Source: JARDZU01 sp963730285 (GTDB lineage Bacteria; Actinomycetota; Acidimicrobiia; Spongiisociales; ZC4RG35). Taken from it: a stretch of DNA of 64,000 bases. The position numbers were made by a program, and so were the translations under genes. Shown here piece after piece: positions 16,473 to 25,972 of this stretch. Every line of letters starts with the position of its first letter. The first letter of the stretch is position 1. Where the stretch lies: assembly GCA_963730285.1 (NCBI GenBank), contig CAVSQY010000008.1, forward strand, positions 248,001-312,000. The letters run 5' to 3'. Under the pieces are notes generated by a model that saw only the letters and a program-made list of their open reading frames with translations, was not told the DNA's origin and did no database searches.

Positions 16473-17363
16473 TCACTGTCCCTTCATCCTCCTAGCTCTC
16501 CACACCGCGGCTCCGGTCACCACCAGGGCCAGGGCTGCCGCCAATCGCAGCAGCGGTGAGCCCGTCGGGGGCGGTGTCCCGGGCATTGTGGTCGTTGTGG
16601 ACGTTGTTGGCACCGGATCGAGGCTCTCGATTGCGACCGGGGCGCGCACAGTCGACGACTCCGGGGCCCGCGCATGCGTGGTGATGGTCGTGGCCATGAC
16701 GGAGCGCTCACTCGTCACCTCGGCCATCAAGCCGTCCTCGACGTAGCTGAAGAGGTTGTCCCCAGGACAACTCGTCTTGCTCATGGTCCGATGCCCCGTG
16801 ATGGTCGGAGTGGTCACCGTGGTGCCCTCAGGCCACAGGTTCGAGCCCCGGCTGACAAAACTCGTCGTTGCGCTCGGGCGGGTGTCGATGTCATGACGTT
16901 CAGCCAACCAGGCAAGCGTGGCCACAAGAGACGCAAGCGATGCGTCTGATGGGATAGCCACGTTGTAGTCGCCGATGAGGCAGACCAACTGGCTGAATCC
17001 TTGATTGCCGCCGGTCGCATCGCCGGCAACCGCTCCGCTGAGGCTTCCATGGCGACCCTCCCAGATCCCTCCCTCGGAGTCGATGAGGAAGTTGTATGCA
17101 ATGTCGTTCCACCCCTTCTCGGCGCTGGTGTGGAAGTCGAAGATGCCGCGGAGGATTGCGGGCACTTCGGCCGCGGTGTGGCCATTCGCCGATGCCGTGT
17201 GGTGGACGAGGAGGAACCGAACATCCTCTTCGTGTAGATCCCCCTTTGGCGGTCGGTCCAACGCCCAGGAGGACCTGGCGTGGACTGGGGGCCCGGCAAT
17301 GGCCCCAGGTGAGTTGGAGGCCCATCTCGCAGTGATGAGCTGTCGTCTCGTCAGCCGCGTCAT
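16473..17363 (-). CDS. Membrane-anchored N-acetylmuramoyl-L-alanine amidase (PGRP / amidase_2)
   Basis: A 296-residue cell-wall amidase. Zinc ligands are seen in FLLVHHTASANGH (His), GHRTMSKTSCPGD (His and Cys), and the substrate groove in WNDIAYNFLIDSEGGIWEGR. After the catalytic domain (about 45-205) comes a Ser/Thr/Pro linker (PTTSTTTTMPGTPPPTGS) and a C-terminal membrane helix with basic tail (WRARRMKGQ). The N-terminus (MTRLTRRQLITARW) is twin-Arg-like but lacks a clear signal peptide, so export is uncertain. Divergent from the cytochrome gene. Confidence 0.87.
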   Translation of the reverse strand: MTRLTRRQLITARWASNSPGAIAGPPVHARSSWALDRPPKGDLHEEDVRFLLVHHTASANGHTAAEVPAILRGIFDFHTSAEKGWNDIAYNFLIDSEGGIWEGRHGSLSGAVAGDATGGNQGFSQLVCLIGDYNVAIPSDASLASLVATLAWLAERHDIDTRPSATTSFVSRGSNLWPEGTTVTTPTITGHRTMSKTSCPGDNLFSYVEDGLMAEVTSERSVMATTITTHARAPESSTVRAPVAIESLDPVPTTSTTTTMPGTPPPTGSPLLRLAAALALVVTGAAVWRARRMKGQ

Positions 17364-17413
17364 CGGCCCCAAACCATAGGATTGAGCCCTCTCATGTCTA
17401 CGGTTCACCCTCA

Positions 17414-17839
17414 ATGAGAAGTTGGGCAGAAGGGGCATTGGCCCTTGGACTCACACTGATCCTCGGGCTCGGGCTGTGGCTGTTCACCGGAGAGAGCGTG
17501 TCCGGGGAGACCCCTGGGACGACGCCCACAGTCGCCTTCGACACCGAGGCCGCAGCTCGTGGAGCCACAGTGGCCGCCAACACGGGTTGTCAGGCGTGTC
17601 ACAACATCGATGGCACCCAGGGCACGGGACCGACATGGAAAGGGCTGGCCGGTGCCAGCCGGCCGTTGGAGTCAGGCGAGTCGGTGATCGCAGACGACGC
17701 CTACCTGTTCAATTCGATCGTCGACCCTCGTTCCCAGGTCGTGGCCGGATTCGACCCGGTCATGCCCACCACATATTCCGACCAGCTCACCGAGGACGAG
17801 ATAAACGACCTGGTCGAATACATCAAGTCGCTCAGCTGA
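17414..17839 (+). CDS. Membrane-anchored c-type cytochrome
   Basis: A 141-residue protein with an N-terminal signal/anchor helix (GALALGLTLILGLGLWLF) and one haem site CQACH at about residue 59. VMPTTYSDQLTEDEINDLVEYIKSLS supplies the distal Met and C-terminal helix. It resembles the cytochrome c domain of cytochrome c oxidase subunit II, so it may donate electrons to a terminal oxidase. A TACGGT box ends nine bases before the ATG, which would give a near-leaderless mRNA, though no -35 box is visible. Confidence 0.88.
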   Translation: MRSWAEGALALGLTLILGLGLWLFTGESVSGETPGTTPTVAFDTEAAARGATVAANTGCQACHNIDGTQGTGPTWKGLAGASRPLESGESVIADDAYLFNSIVDPRSQVVAGFDPVMPTTYSDQLTEDEINDLVEYIKSLS

Positions 17840-17848
17840 TTCGCCAGC

Positions 17849-17864
17849 TTCCGAGAAATCGGAA
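17849..17864 (+). terminator. Perfect hairpin with GAAA loop after the cytochrome gene
   Basis: TTCCGA and TCGGAA arms with a GAAA tetraloop start nine bases after the stop codon. No T run follows. It separates the cytochrome gene from the heat-shock operon and could instead be a regulatory site. Confidence 0.4.
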
Positions 17865-17866
17865 AT

Positions 17867-17895
17867 ATGACACTACCCGACTCAGGTTGTAGCAT
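17867..17895 (+). promoter_or_regulatory. Putative dnaK operon promoter
   Basis: ATGACA (17867-17872), a 17-base spacer and TAGCAT (17890-17895) lie about 40 bases before the dnaK start. An ACTCAGG sequence in the spacer and ACTCA further down recall half-sites of the HspR operator HAIR, but a proper CTTGAGT-N7-ACTCAAG repeat is not present. Confidence 0.4.
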
Positions 17896-17933
17896 CCAGT
17901 AAGACTCACACTTGATTCGGAGGAAAACTGATA

Positions 17934-19763
17934 ATGCCACGTGCAGTAGGTATCGATCTGGGTACCACCAACAGCGTGATCGCAGTGCTCGAGGGGGGCG
18001 ATCCGACCATCGTCGCCAACGCCGAGGGCGGTCGCACCACCCCATCGGTCGTCTCGTTCAAAGACGGCGAGGTCCTGGTCGGAGAGGTCGCCAAGCGCCA
18101 AGCCATCACCAACCCCGATCAGACGGTCCGCTCGGTGAAGCGCCACATGGGCACGGACTGGACCATCGAGATCGATGGCAAGAAGCTGACCGCCCAGGAG
18201 ATCTCGGCGCGGATCTTGATGAAGCTGAAGCGGGACGCGGAGTCCTACCTCGGTGACAAGGTCGTCGACGCGGTCATCACCGTCCCCGCCTACTTCAACG
18301 ACGCCCAACGCCAGGCGACCAAGGAGGCCGGTGCGATTGCCGGTCTCAACGTGCTCAGAATAATCAATGAGCCCACCGCAGCGTCTCTTGCATACGGTCT
18401 CGACAAGGAGACCGACCGGACGATCCTGGTTTTCGACCTCGGTGGCGGTACCTTCGATGTGTCCGTCCTGGAGATCGGCGACGGGGTCTTCGAAGTCAAG
18501 TCGACCTCTGGTGACACCCACCTGGGTGGCGACGATTGGGACCAGAAGGTCATCGACTGGCTGGTGGAGGGTTTCAAGAACGACCACGGGGTCGACCTCT
18601 CCCAGGACAAGATGGCCCTCCAGCGTCTCAAGGAGGCCGCGGAGAAGGCGAAGATCGAATTGTCCACCGTGGCGGAGACCGAGGTCAACCTCCCGTTCAT
18701 CACCGCAACCTCTTCAGGCCCACTCCACCTGCAGCGCAAGCTGACTCGATCGGAGTTCCAGAAGCTCACCGAGGATCTGCTGGAGCGGACACGCCGTCCC
18801 TTCGAGCAGGCACTCAAGGACTCGGGCATCCCGGTCAGTGACATCGACCACATAGTGCTCGTAGGCGGATCGACCCGCATGCCGGCGGTGCAGGACCTGG
18901 TCAAGGAACTGACCAAGAAGGATCCCCACCGGGGAGTGAATCCCGACGAGGTCGTCGCCGCAGGCGCCGCCATTCAGGCGGGAGTGCTCAAAGGTGATGT
19001 CAAGGACATCCTCCTGCTCGACGTGACTCCTCTCACCCTCGGCATCGAGACCAAGGGTGGCGTCATGACGCGGATGATCGAGCGCAACACGACCATCCCG
19101 ACCAAGCGGTCCGAGACGTTCACCACTGCCGAGAACAATCAGCCCGAGGTCGAGATCCACGTCCTCCAGGGTGAGCGGGCGATGGCGAATGACAACAAGA
19201 GCCTCGGAAAGTTCCGTCTCACCGGGATCCCGCCGGCGCCGATGGGTGTGCCGCAGATCGAAGTCGCATTCGACATCGATGCCAACGGGATCGTGAACGT
19301 CAACGCCAAAGACCTGGCCACGAGCAAGGAGCAGGCGATGACTATCACCGGAGGCTCCGCCCTGGCACAGGATGACATCGATCGGATGGTCAAGGACGCC
19401 GAGGCGTACGCCGAGGAGGATGCCCGGAAGAAGGAAGCCGTGGAGACCCGGAATCAGGCCGACCAGCTCGCCCATCAAACCGACAAGCTGCTTCAGGAGC
19501 AGGCGGACAACATGACCGACGAGGAGAAGTCCTCGGTCGAGTCCGAGCTCGCCTCGCTCAATGAGACTTTGGCCGATGAGTCGGCGGAGACCCAGGAGAT
19601 CCGGACCCGGATGGACAGCCTGGTACAGGCCAGTCAAGCCATGGCCACCCGTCTCTATGAGCAGGCTTCCCAGCAAGCGGCTCAGGCGAGTGGAGATTCC
19701 GAGTCGGACGACGACGACGACGTGGTCGAAGCCGAGATCGTGGAGGATGAGGACGAGGAATGA
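17934..19763 (+). CDS. dnaK: Molecular chaperone DnaK (Hsp70)
   Basis: A 609-residue Hsp70. The ATPase domain starts RAVGIDLGTTNSVIAVLEGG and has ITVPAYFNDAQRQATKEAG, INEPTAASLAYGLD, DLGGGTFDVSVLEIGDG and VGGSTRMPAVQ. The substrate-binding domain begins after DVTPLTLGIETKGG, followed by the helical lid and an acidic tail. The deletion relative to enterobacterial DnaK in the first subdomain is typical of Gram-positive bacteria. GGAGG precedes the ATG. First gene of the heat-shock operon. Confidence 0.98.
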   Translation: MPRAVGIDLGTTNSVIAVLEGGDPTIVANAEGGRTTPSVVSFKDGEVLVGEVAKRQAITNPDQTVRSVKRHMGTDWTIEIDGKKLTAQEISARILMKLKRDAESYLGDKVVDAVITVPAYFNDAQRQATKEAGAIAGLNVLRIINEPTAASLAYGLDKETDRTILVFDLGGGTFDVSVLEIGDGVFEVKSTSGDTHLGGDDWDQKVIDWLVEGFKNDHGVDLSQDKMALQRLKEAAEKAKIELSTVAETEVNLPFITATSSGPLHLQRKLTRSEFQKLTEDLLERTRRPFEQALKDSGIPVSDIDHIVLVGGSTRMPAVQDLVKELTKKDPHRGVNPDEVVAAGAAIQAGVLKGDVKDILLLDVTPLTLGIETKGGVMTRMIERNTTIPTKRSETFTTAENNQPEVEIHVLQGERAMANDNKSLGKFRLTGIPPAPMGVPQIEVAFDIDANGIVNVNAKDLATSKEQAMTITGGSALAQDDIDRMVKDAEAYAEEDARKKEAVETRNQADQLAHQTDKLLQEQADNMTDEEKSSVESELASLNETLADESAETQEIRTRMDSLVQASQAMATRLYEQASQQAAQASGDSESDDDDDVVEAEIVEDEDEE

Positions 19764-19803
19764 ACCTCGACCTCATCACCCCCACACGGAGAGCGACTCG
19801 AAG

Positions 19804-20367
19804 ATGACCGACCAGAAGCCTGAGACCGTAGACGCGGAGATAGTCGCCACCGGGATCGACAGTCACGGTGCGAGATTGGAGCTGCCCGAGGACAAGGACG
19901 AGGCGATAAGGCTCTTGCGCTCGGAGTTGGACACGGCCCAGTCCGAGGCGGTCAGCTATCTCGACGACCTTCGCCGCGTCGCTGCCGATTTCGACAACTA
20001 CCGGAAGCGCACAACGCGCGAGCAGGCAACCATCACCGATCGCGCCGCCGAGCGGGTCGTGCGTGAGTTGATGCCAGTGCTCGATTCCTTCGATGCCGCG
20101 CTGAACGCCACACCCGCTACAGACGCTGAGCGATCGCTCCTCAGCGGGATGATCAACACCAGGGAGCAACTTCTGAAGGCTCTGGAGAGCGAGGGCCTGC
20201 AGGTGGTCCCGTCGATCGGCGAGTCGTTCGACCCCGAGATCCACGAGCCGGTCGGGGCACCGGCCGGCAAGACCGACCTGGTGGTTTCCGAGGAGCTTCG
20301 ACGGGGCTACAAGCTTCGTGATCGGGTGATTCGGCCCGCCATGGTGATGTTGGAAGAGAGACAGTGA
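19804..20367 (+). CDS. grpE: Nucleotide exchange factor GrpE
   Basis: A 187-residue GrpE. The N-terminal coiled coil is followed by YLDDLRRVAADFDNYRKRTTRE, the helical core MPVLDSFDAAL, and the beta-wing with EIHEPVG and KLRDRVIRPAMV. It opens the DnaK nucleotide pocket. ATG 19804 lies 40 bases after dnaK and the stop overlaps dnaJ (GTGA). Confidence 0.96.
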   Translation: MTDQKPETVDAEIVATGIDSHGARLELPEDKDEAIRLLRSELDTAQSEAVSYLDDLRRVAADFDNYRKRTTREQATITDRAAERVVRELMPVLDSFDAALNATPATDAERSLLSGMINTREQLLKALESEGLQVVPSIGESFDPEIHEPVGAPAGKTDLVVSEELRRGYKLRDRVIRPAMVMLEERQ

Positions 20368-21491
20368 ATCGAGACTGGCTGGACAAGGACTTCTACAAGA
20401 TCCTCGGTGTCGGCTCCGACGCCACTCCCGAGGAGATCAAGAAGGCATACCGAAAGCTGGCGCAAATCCATCATCCCGATGCCAACCAGGGTGACAAGGC
20501 TGCGGAGGAGAAATTCAAGGAGATCTCCGAGGCCTATGCCACCTTGAGCAACGTCGAGCAGCGGAAGGAATACGACCAGGTGCGTCGCCTGGCCGGATCC
20601 GGTGGCTTCGCCGGTCAGGGAGCGCCGGGCGGTGGATTTGGAGGATTCCGAGGCCAGCAAGTGAGGGTCGAGGACCTGTCCGACCTGCTTGGAGGTCTGG
20701 GTGGGATCGGTGACCTGTTCGGATTCGGCTCCGGTGGGCGCACCCAGGCAGCAGCCCGGGGTGCCGACACCCAGGCAGAATTGACCATCGGCTTCGACGA
20801 CTCGGTCAAAGGCCTGACAACCGCGGTGACGGTGCGTGGTGCGACCACATGTAGCCACTGTCACGGGAGTGGAGCGGAGCCGGGCACATCCGTCACCACC
20901 TGCCCCACCTGCGACGGGCGGGGGATGGTGGCATCCAACCAGGGGTTCTTCTCGTTCTCCCAACCTTGCCCGCAATGTGGAGGCTCCGGGCGGTTGATCG
21001 AGACCCCCTGCAAAGTCTGCCGCGGTAGTGGCTACGAGACCCGCGATCGCCAGATCAAAGTGAGGATCCCTGCAGGTGTTCAGGACGGCAATACCCTACG
21101 GATAAGAGGCAAGGGAGCCCCGGGCCGCAACAGCGGTCCCCCCGGAGACCTGCTGGTGAAGGTCCGTGTGGCCCCGAGCCGCACTTTCGGCCGGAAGGGG
21201 ACCGACCTGACGCTCACCGTGCCTATCACCTACAGCGAGGCGGTCTTGGGCACCAAGCTCGAGGTTCCGACCCTCAATGGGGGCGTCAAGCTGAAGGTGC
21301 CCGCCGGGACCCCGTCCGGGAAGACCTTCCGGGTGCGCGGGAAGGGTGTCACGCCGGATCGCGGCCGTACCGGCGACCTCTTGGTCACCGTCCAGGTAGC
21401 GGTCCCCTCCAAGGTCTCCAAGGAGGAGCAGCAGCTCCTGGAAAACCTGGCTGAGCTCGAGACCGAGGATGTGAGGTCTCATCTGAGATGA
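20364..21491 (+). CDS. dnaJ: Chaperone protein DnaJ
   Basis: A 375-residue type I Hsp40. The J domain has the HPD motif in IHHPDANQG and starts DFYKILGVGSDATPEEIKKAY. A Gly/Phe-rich region follows, then four zinc-finger repeats (CSHCHGSG, CPTCDGRG, CPQCGGSG, CKVCRGSG) and the C-terminal beta domains. GTG 20364 overlaps the grpE stop. It begins NRDWLDKDFY, the form usual for actinobacterial DnaJ1. Confidence 0.97.
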   Translation: MNRDWLDKDFYKILGVGSDATPEEIKKAYRKLAQIHHPDANQGDKAAEEKFKEISEAYATLSNVEQRKEYDQVRRLAGSGGFAGQGAPGGGFGGFRGQQVRVEDLSDLLGGLGGIGDLFGFGSGGRTQAAARGADTQAELTIGFDDSVKGLTTAVTVRGATTCSHCHGSGAEPGTSVTTCPTCDGRGMVASNQGFFSFSQPCPQCGGSGRLIETPCKVCRGSGYETRDRQIKVRIPAGVQDGNTLRIRGKGAPGRNSGPPGDLLVKVRVAPSRTFGRKGTDLTLTVPITYSEAVLGTKLEVPTLNGGVKLKVPAGTPSGKTFRVRGKGVTPDRGRTGDLLVTVQVAVPSKVSKEEQQLLENLAELETEDVRSHLR

Positions 21492-21501
21492 TGGTGATGT
21501 C

Positions 21502-21897
21502 ATGAGCGATACGAGCCGGGCCGTCTTTGTGATCTCGGTGGCCGCCGAGCTGGCCGGGATGCACCCTCAGACTCTGCGGATATACGAGCGAAAAGGGTTG
21601 TTGGAGCCATTCCGGACCCCAGGTGGCACGCGTCGCTACTCGCAGGAGGACATCGAGCGCCTCCAACTGATACAAGAGTTGACCAGCCAGGGCCTCAACC
21701 TGGAAGGGGTCAGGCGAGTCCTGGCATTACAGGAGGAGAATCGAACGCTGAAGCGGAAGCTGGACAGGCTCCGGGACCGGATGGAAGACCTCGAGGACCA
21801 GATGGAGCAGAGACTTGCCGAGGTGCATCGGTCATATCGACATGAGATCGTGCTCAGATCACAGGTAAACAAGATCTACATGGGGGACCCGGACTGA
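21502..21897 (+). CDS. hspR: MerR-family heat-shock repressor HspR
   Basis: A 131-residue MerR-type regulator: VISVAAELAGMHPQTLRIYERKGLLEPFRTPGGTRRYSQEDIERLQLIQ is the winged helix-turn-helix, followed by a long coiled coil (EENRTLKRKLDRLRDRMEDLEDQMEQ). HspR represses the dnaK operon together with DnaK as co-repressor in Streptomyces and mycobacteria. Its place directly after dnaJ is the classic actinobacterial arrangement. Its stop overlaps the next start by one base. Confidence 0.93.
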   Translation: MSDTSRAVFVISVAAELAGMHPQTLRIYERKGLLEPFRTPGGTRRYSQEDIERLQLIQELTSQGLNLEGVRRVLALQEENRTLKRKLDRLRDRMEDLEDQMEQRLAEVHRSYRHEIVLRSQVNKIYMGDPD

Positions 21898-22169
21898 TGG
21901 CAGATTCATGGCAAGGCCCGGTGAGGATCCTCGGCGGTGACGGGATCCTGCTGACCACCGGGTCGGCGACCTTGCTGACGGACCCCGAGATGGGCACCTG
22001 GCGAGGAAGCCTCGAGACCTTGCGAGGAACCGCGGTCGCCGGTAAGGCATTGGTCGTCGAGATCGAGATCCCGGGAAATGGAAAGGGACGCGCCCAGCTC
22101 ACGCCACACGAGGTCAACGGTGAGAAAGCGGTCGCCCGCCTGGTCGGGCTCGGCCCTCAGCCCTTCTGA
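21897..22169 (+). CDS. Small hypothetical protein in the heat-shock operon
   Basis: A 90-residue protein beginning MADSWQGPVRILGGDGILLTTGSATLLTDPEMGTWRG and ending ARLVGLGPQPF. It looks mostly beta-strand, has no membrane segment and no motif I recognise. Its ATG shares the last base of the hspR stop, so it is coupled to the heat-shock operon as a fifth gene. It ends one base before the convergent CapA gene. Chaperone-related function is possible only by position. Confidence 0.6.
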   Translation: MADSWQGPVRILGGDGILLTTGSATLLTDPEMGTWRGSLETLRGTAVAGKALVVEIEIPGNGKGRAQLTPHEVNGEKAVARLVGLGPQPF

Positions 22170-22170
22170 C

Positions 22171-23268
22171 TCAGATCAGGCGACCACTCTCATAGAGAGT
22201 CGAGGGCTGCCGATACTCGGGAACAGGCTCGCCCATTGCGCCGAGAGCACTCATCGTCCGGTGATATGAGTCGGAGCCCGGCTCGGCCCTTCGCACCTTG
22301 AAGGTGCCTCGTTCCACATAGGTGGGCACCGCCTCCACCCCGGTGAACACCCATCGACCGCGCTCAGGCCTGGCGGTGGCGAACACGATGACCCCGTCGG
22401 AGAGATACGGAGTCTGGCGCTGGCCGGAGAGGAAGTTGCCCAAGCCATAGAGGATGTACTCGGACCCGACCTTCTCGACGGGCCCAACCACATGGGAATG
22501 ATGCCCCACCACCAAGTCGACGTATGGCGAGTCGATCAATTGGTGGGCCATCTCCTCTTGAGCGGGTGTTGGTGTCGAGCGATACTCGACGCAGCAGTGC
22601 ATCGATACCACCACGAGGTCCGCTCCGTTCGCCCTTGCGGCAGCGGCAACCCCCAGCACCTCATCGACATCGAGGCTCTGGACCAGCCAGGGTGAGGCGT
22701 CGGGCAGCTGGAGGCCATTGAGCCAATAGGTCGCGGCGATGTGGGCCACCCGAAGCCGCCCCAAGTCGTACACGGTGGCCTTCCATCCCGTCGTCGATCC
22801 AACGGCGGTGCCGGCATGACCGAGATCGGCGTCTGTCAGGACCTCGATGGTGCCGAGCACACCGTTTTGACCGGCGTCGTAAGCATGGTTGGAGGCTGTG
22901 GAGCATCCATCGAATCCGGCATATGCCAGGGCGTCGGCAACCTGGCGTGGGGCATTGAATCGCGGATAGCTGGAGAGATGGCTGTCGTCCGGCGACAGCG
23001 GCACCTCGAGATGGCAGATGGCGAGGTCCGCACTGGAGATCAGAGCGCTCATCGGCTGGAGCATCGGTCGAAAGTCGTATGGCTGCCCGTAGCCGGCCGC
23101 CACCCGGCTGAGACCCCCATGGATCAACACGTCTCCGGTGAAGGCCAAGGTCACGCCCGGCTCATCGTCTGCACTCTGTTCACTCGCACTGTGTTGAGTA
23201 ACGCTCGGGGCGGCTATTGGGGCGAACGTCAGTGCCGTGATGATGAGGGTCAGGGTGGGGGTCATCAT
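22171..23268 (-). CDS. CapA-family poly-gamma-glutamate synthesis / metallophosphatase-like protein
   Basis: A 365-residue exported protein with an N-terminal signal peptide (LTLIITALTFAPIAAPSV). The CapA pattern is complete: LAFTGDVLIHGG, DLAICHLEVPLS, ASNHAYDAGQNGVLGTIEVL, VVVSMHCCVEYRSTPTPAQ, LVVGHHSHVVGPVEKV and YGLGNFLSGQ. The fold is a calcineurin-like phosphoesterase with several metal-binding His and Asp residues. No capB or capC synthesis genes are adjacent, so it is probably a wall-related hydrolase. A second CapA protein of the same length is at 35726. Confidence 0.85.
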   Translation of the reverse strand: MMTPTLTLIITALTFAPIAAPSVTQHSASEQSADDEPGVTLAFTGDVLIHGGLSRVAAGYGQPYDFRPMLQPMSALISSADLAICHLEVPLSPDDSHLSSYPRFNAPRQVADALAYAGFDGCSTASNHAYDAGQNGVLGTIEVLTDADLGHAGTAVGSTTGWKATVYDLGRLRVAHIAATYWLNGLQLPDASPWLVQSLDVDEVLGVAAAARANGADLVVVSMHCCVEYRSTPTPAQEEMAHQLIDSPYVDLVVGHHSHVVGPVEKVGSEYILYGLGNFLSGQRQTPYLSDGVIVFATARPERGRWVFTGVEAVPTYVERGTFKVRRAEPGSDSYHRTMSALGAMGEPVPEYRQPSTLYESGRLI

Positions 23269-23299
23269 GCTGTTCTCATTCGCTGATGATGCCGGGAGA

Positions 23300-23316
23300 C
23301 CGAATCCCGAATTCGG
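23300..23316. promoter_or_regulatory. Inverted repeat between capA and mscL
   Basis: CCGAAT and ATTCGG arms with a 5-base centre in the divergent intergenic region. Could be an operator or chance. Confidence 0.25.
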
Positions 23317-23386
23317 CTTCTCTCAATCATCGGCTTCGGGCCTTTGGTTCTAGAGTCACGCGTCGACGAGCCGATCGGGAGTGCGG

Positions 23387-23740
23387 ATGATCAAGGAATT
23401 CAGAGACTTCATCAACCGGGGGAGCCTGATCGACATCGCGGTCGGCTTCGTCATGGGCGTGGCGTTCGCCGCGGTGGTCACCAGCCTCACCGACGACATC
23501 ATCAGCCCGATAATCGCCAAGATATTCTCGATTCAGGACCTCAACGCCTGGGTGGTCTCCGACATCCGCATCGGAGCCTTCTTGGCGGCCCTCATCAACT
23601 TCGTGATCGTCGCATTCGTCATGTTCCTGGTGGTCAAGGCGTACAACCGCATGCAAGAGCCGGCCGAGGAGCCCGCACCCGAAAGCCCCTCAGAGGAGAT
23701 CATCCTGCTTCGGGACATCAGGGACTCCCTGAGTCGCTGA
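23387..23740 (+). CDS. mscL: Large-conductance mechanosensitive channel
   Basis: A 117-residue MscL that opens on hypo-osmotic shock. The first block MIKEFRDFINRGSLIDIAVGFVMGVAFAAVVTSL contains TM1 with its Gly-rich gate, and TM2 is IGAFLAALINFVIVAFVMFLVV, followed by the charged C-terminal bundle EEIILLRDIRDSL. ATG 23387 follows GGGAG by five bases; GTG 23381 is too near the ribosome site. Confidence 0.95.
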   Translation: MIKEFRDFINRGSLIDIAVGFVMGVAFAAVVTSLTDDIISPIIAKIFSIQDLNAWVVSDIRIGAFLAALINFVIVAFVMFLVVKAYNRMQEPAEEPAPESPSEEIILLRDIRDSLSR

Positions 23741-23790
23741 GTCGATCGCGAAAGCCCACACCGGCAAGCCACCAGGGCTCACTTGTCTCG

Positions 23791-23818
23791 TTGACTTCCC
23801 TGCGCTGCCTGGTAGCCT
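23791..23818 (+). promoter_or_regulatory. Leaderless promoter of the PadR gene
   Basis: TTGACT (23791-23796), a 16-base spacer and TAGCCT (23813-23818) end seven bases before the ATG at 23826, so transcription would begin at or beside the start codon. A GGTAC-N6-GTACC inverted repeat at 23828-23843, just inside the gene, could be an autoregulatory operator. Confidence 0.5.
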
Positions 23819-23825
23819 GTATCAC

Positions 23826-24179
23826 ATGGTACCTAGGAGTACCGGGCAGGATCGAGCGACACAGCTCCTGCACGGTGTTCTCGACATGTGTCTCTTGTCG
23901 ATCATCGATGAGGAGCCGTCGTACGGTTATGAGATGGTCAACAAGCTGAGAGGGCGGGGGCTTCACCTCGCCAGCGAGGGATCGATATATCCCCTCCTCT
24001 CCCGGCTTCAGAAGCAGGTCATGATCGAGAGCTATCTGGTGCAGAGCAGTGAGGGCCCGGCCCGGAAGTACTACCGGATGTCGGAACGGGGCCGTTCCGC
24101 CCTCGAGCAATGGCGGCACGACTGGGTGTCGTTCCGAGATTCGGTGGACGAAGTCCTAAAGGGAGATGACCGTGACTGA
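23826..24179 (+). CDS. PadR-family transcriptional regulator
   Basis: A 117-residue winged-helix protein: LLHGVLDMCLLSIIDEEPSYGYEMVNKLRGRG, SEGSIYPLLSRLQKQVMIESYLV and ARKYYRMSERGRSALEQWRHDW match PadR. It lacks a long C-terminal dimer helix, as in subfamily 2. It overlaps the next gene by eight bases. PadR genes are often followed by a HAAS-domain membrane gene, which is the case here. Confidence 0.88.
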   Translation: MVPRSTGQDRATQLLHGVLDMCLLSIIDEEPSYGYEMVNKLRGRGLHLASEGSIYPLLSRLQKQVMIESYLVQSSEGPARKYYRMSERGRSALEQWRHDWVSFRDSVDEVLKGDDRD

Positions 24180-24960
24180 CAATCGGGATGTCGTCGAGCA
24201 CATCGAGCGCTACTGGCGCGAGACCGGGGTGCCTCGATCGGCGATCGCGGAGATGCGAGCTGAGCTCGATCAACACTTGATCGAGGCCCAGGGCGACGGT
24301 CGCGTTGTCTCAGACGTGGTTGGTGAAGATCCGGCCCAGTTCGCCGAGAGTTGGGCCGCGTCGTTCAGGAATCGTCGTCCCGGCACCGCAAGCTGGCAGG
24401 AAGTGCAGGCAGGAACGGCAACGGTCAATCGACAAACCAGACGAGAGATGGTCTATTACGGAATCGGGATTGCCGCAGTGATCGCTGCTGTGGCCGTCGG
24501 CGGACAAGGAGGTAGCGACGTGGACAACGAGATTTGGCGCTGGATGTGGACGATCTTCGCCGTGGTGATGGCCATCGGCGAGATATTCACCGCGGGCTTC
24601 TTCTTGCTCCCATTTGCAATCGGGGCCGGTGCGGCAGCAGTGCTCGCCTGGGCCGGCGCCGGTGTGCTGGCACAGTGGCTGGTGTTCTTCGGGGTGTCGG
24701 TGGTGTCCCTCGCCTATCTGCGTCGCTTCATCACGCGACAGGATGAGGCAGCCCAGCCCAAGGTCGGCGCTAATCGCTGGGTTGGCGAGATCGGCCAGGT
24801 GCTCCAGACGATCGATCCGCACACCGACGGCGGGATGGTCCGCATTCTCCAGGAGGAGTGGAGGGCCATGGCTTCCCAGAAGATCGAGCAGGGGACCCGT
24901 GTCGTGGTTACCGAAGTGCGAGGAACGAGGCTCGTGGTCGAGCCGCTCGAGCAAGTTTGA
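24172..24960 (+). CDS. HAAS-like / NfeD fusion membrane protein
   Basis: A 262-residue protein in two parts. Residues 1-75 (VVEHIERYWRETGVPRSAIAEMRAELDQHLIEAQ, then DVVGEDPAQFAESWAASFR) match the helical HAAS / DUF1700 domain that accompanies PadR regulators. From about residue 100 there are membrane segments (WRWMWTIFAVVMAIGEIFTAGFFLLPFAIGAGAAAVLAWAG) with the NfeD GEIFxxGFFLLPFAIGA signature, and a C-terminal OB-fold (GEIGQVLQTI to GTRLVVEPL). NfeD proteins partner with SPFH proteins, and an SPFH gene follows. GTG 24172 is preferred since GGGAG is six bases ahead; ATG 24166 would abut it. Confidence 0.82.
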   Translation: MTDNRDVVEHIERYWRETGVPRSAIAEMRAELDQHLIEAQGDGRVVSDVVGEDPAQFAESWAASFRNRRPGTASWQEVQAGTATVNRQTRREMVYYGIGIAAVIAAVAVGGQGGSDVDNEIWRWMWTIFAVVMAIGEIFTAGFFLLPFAIGAGAAAVLAWAGAGVLAQWLVFFGVSVVSLAYLRRFITRQDEAAQPKVGANRWVGEIGQVLQTIDPHTDGGMVRILQEEWRAMASQKIEQGTRVVVTEVRGTRLVVEPLEQV

Positions 24961-24997
24961 GCAGAGGTAGGAAACAGGAGTAGAGAAAGGAAAGAAC

Positions 24998-25921
<924 letters not shown>

Positions 25922-25943
25922 CGCTCTCTCCATTCGCGGCTCA

Positions 25944-25972
25944 AGAGGACCGGTCCAATGGGCCGGTCCTCT
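25944..25972. terminator. Bidirectional terminator between the SPFH gene and aroF
   Basis: AGAGGACCGG and CCGGTCCTCT are perfect 10-bp arms around a 9-base loop. The site lies between convergent genes, ends on the aroF stop codon, and can serve both strands; there is no long T run. Confidence 0.65.

Noticed and set aside
16838..16850. GGTTCGAGCCCC, tRNA T-loop-like sequence
   Set aside because: It is inside the amidase gene and no cloverleaf arms can be formed around it.
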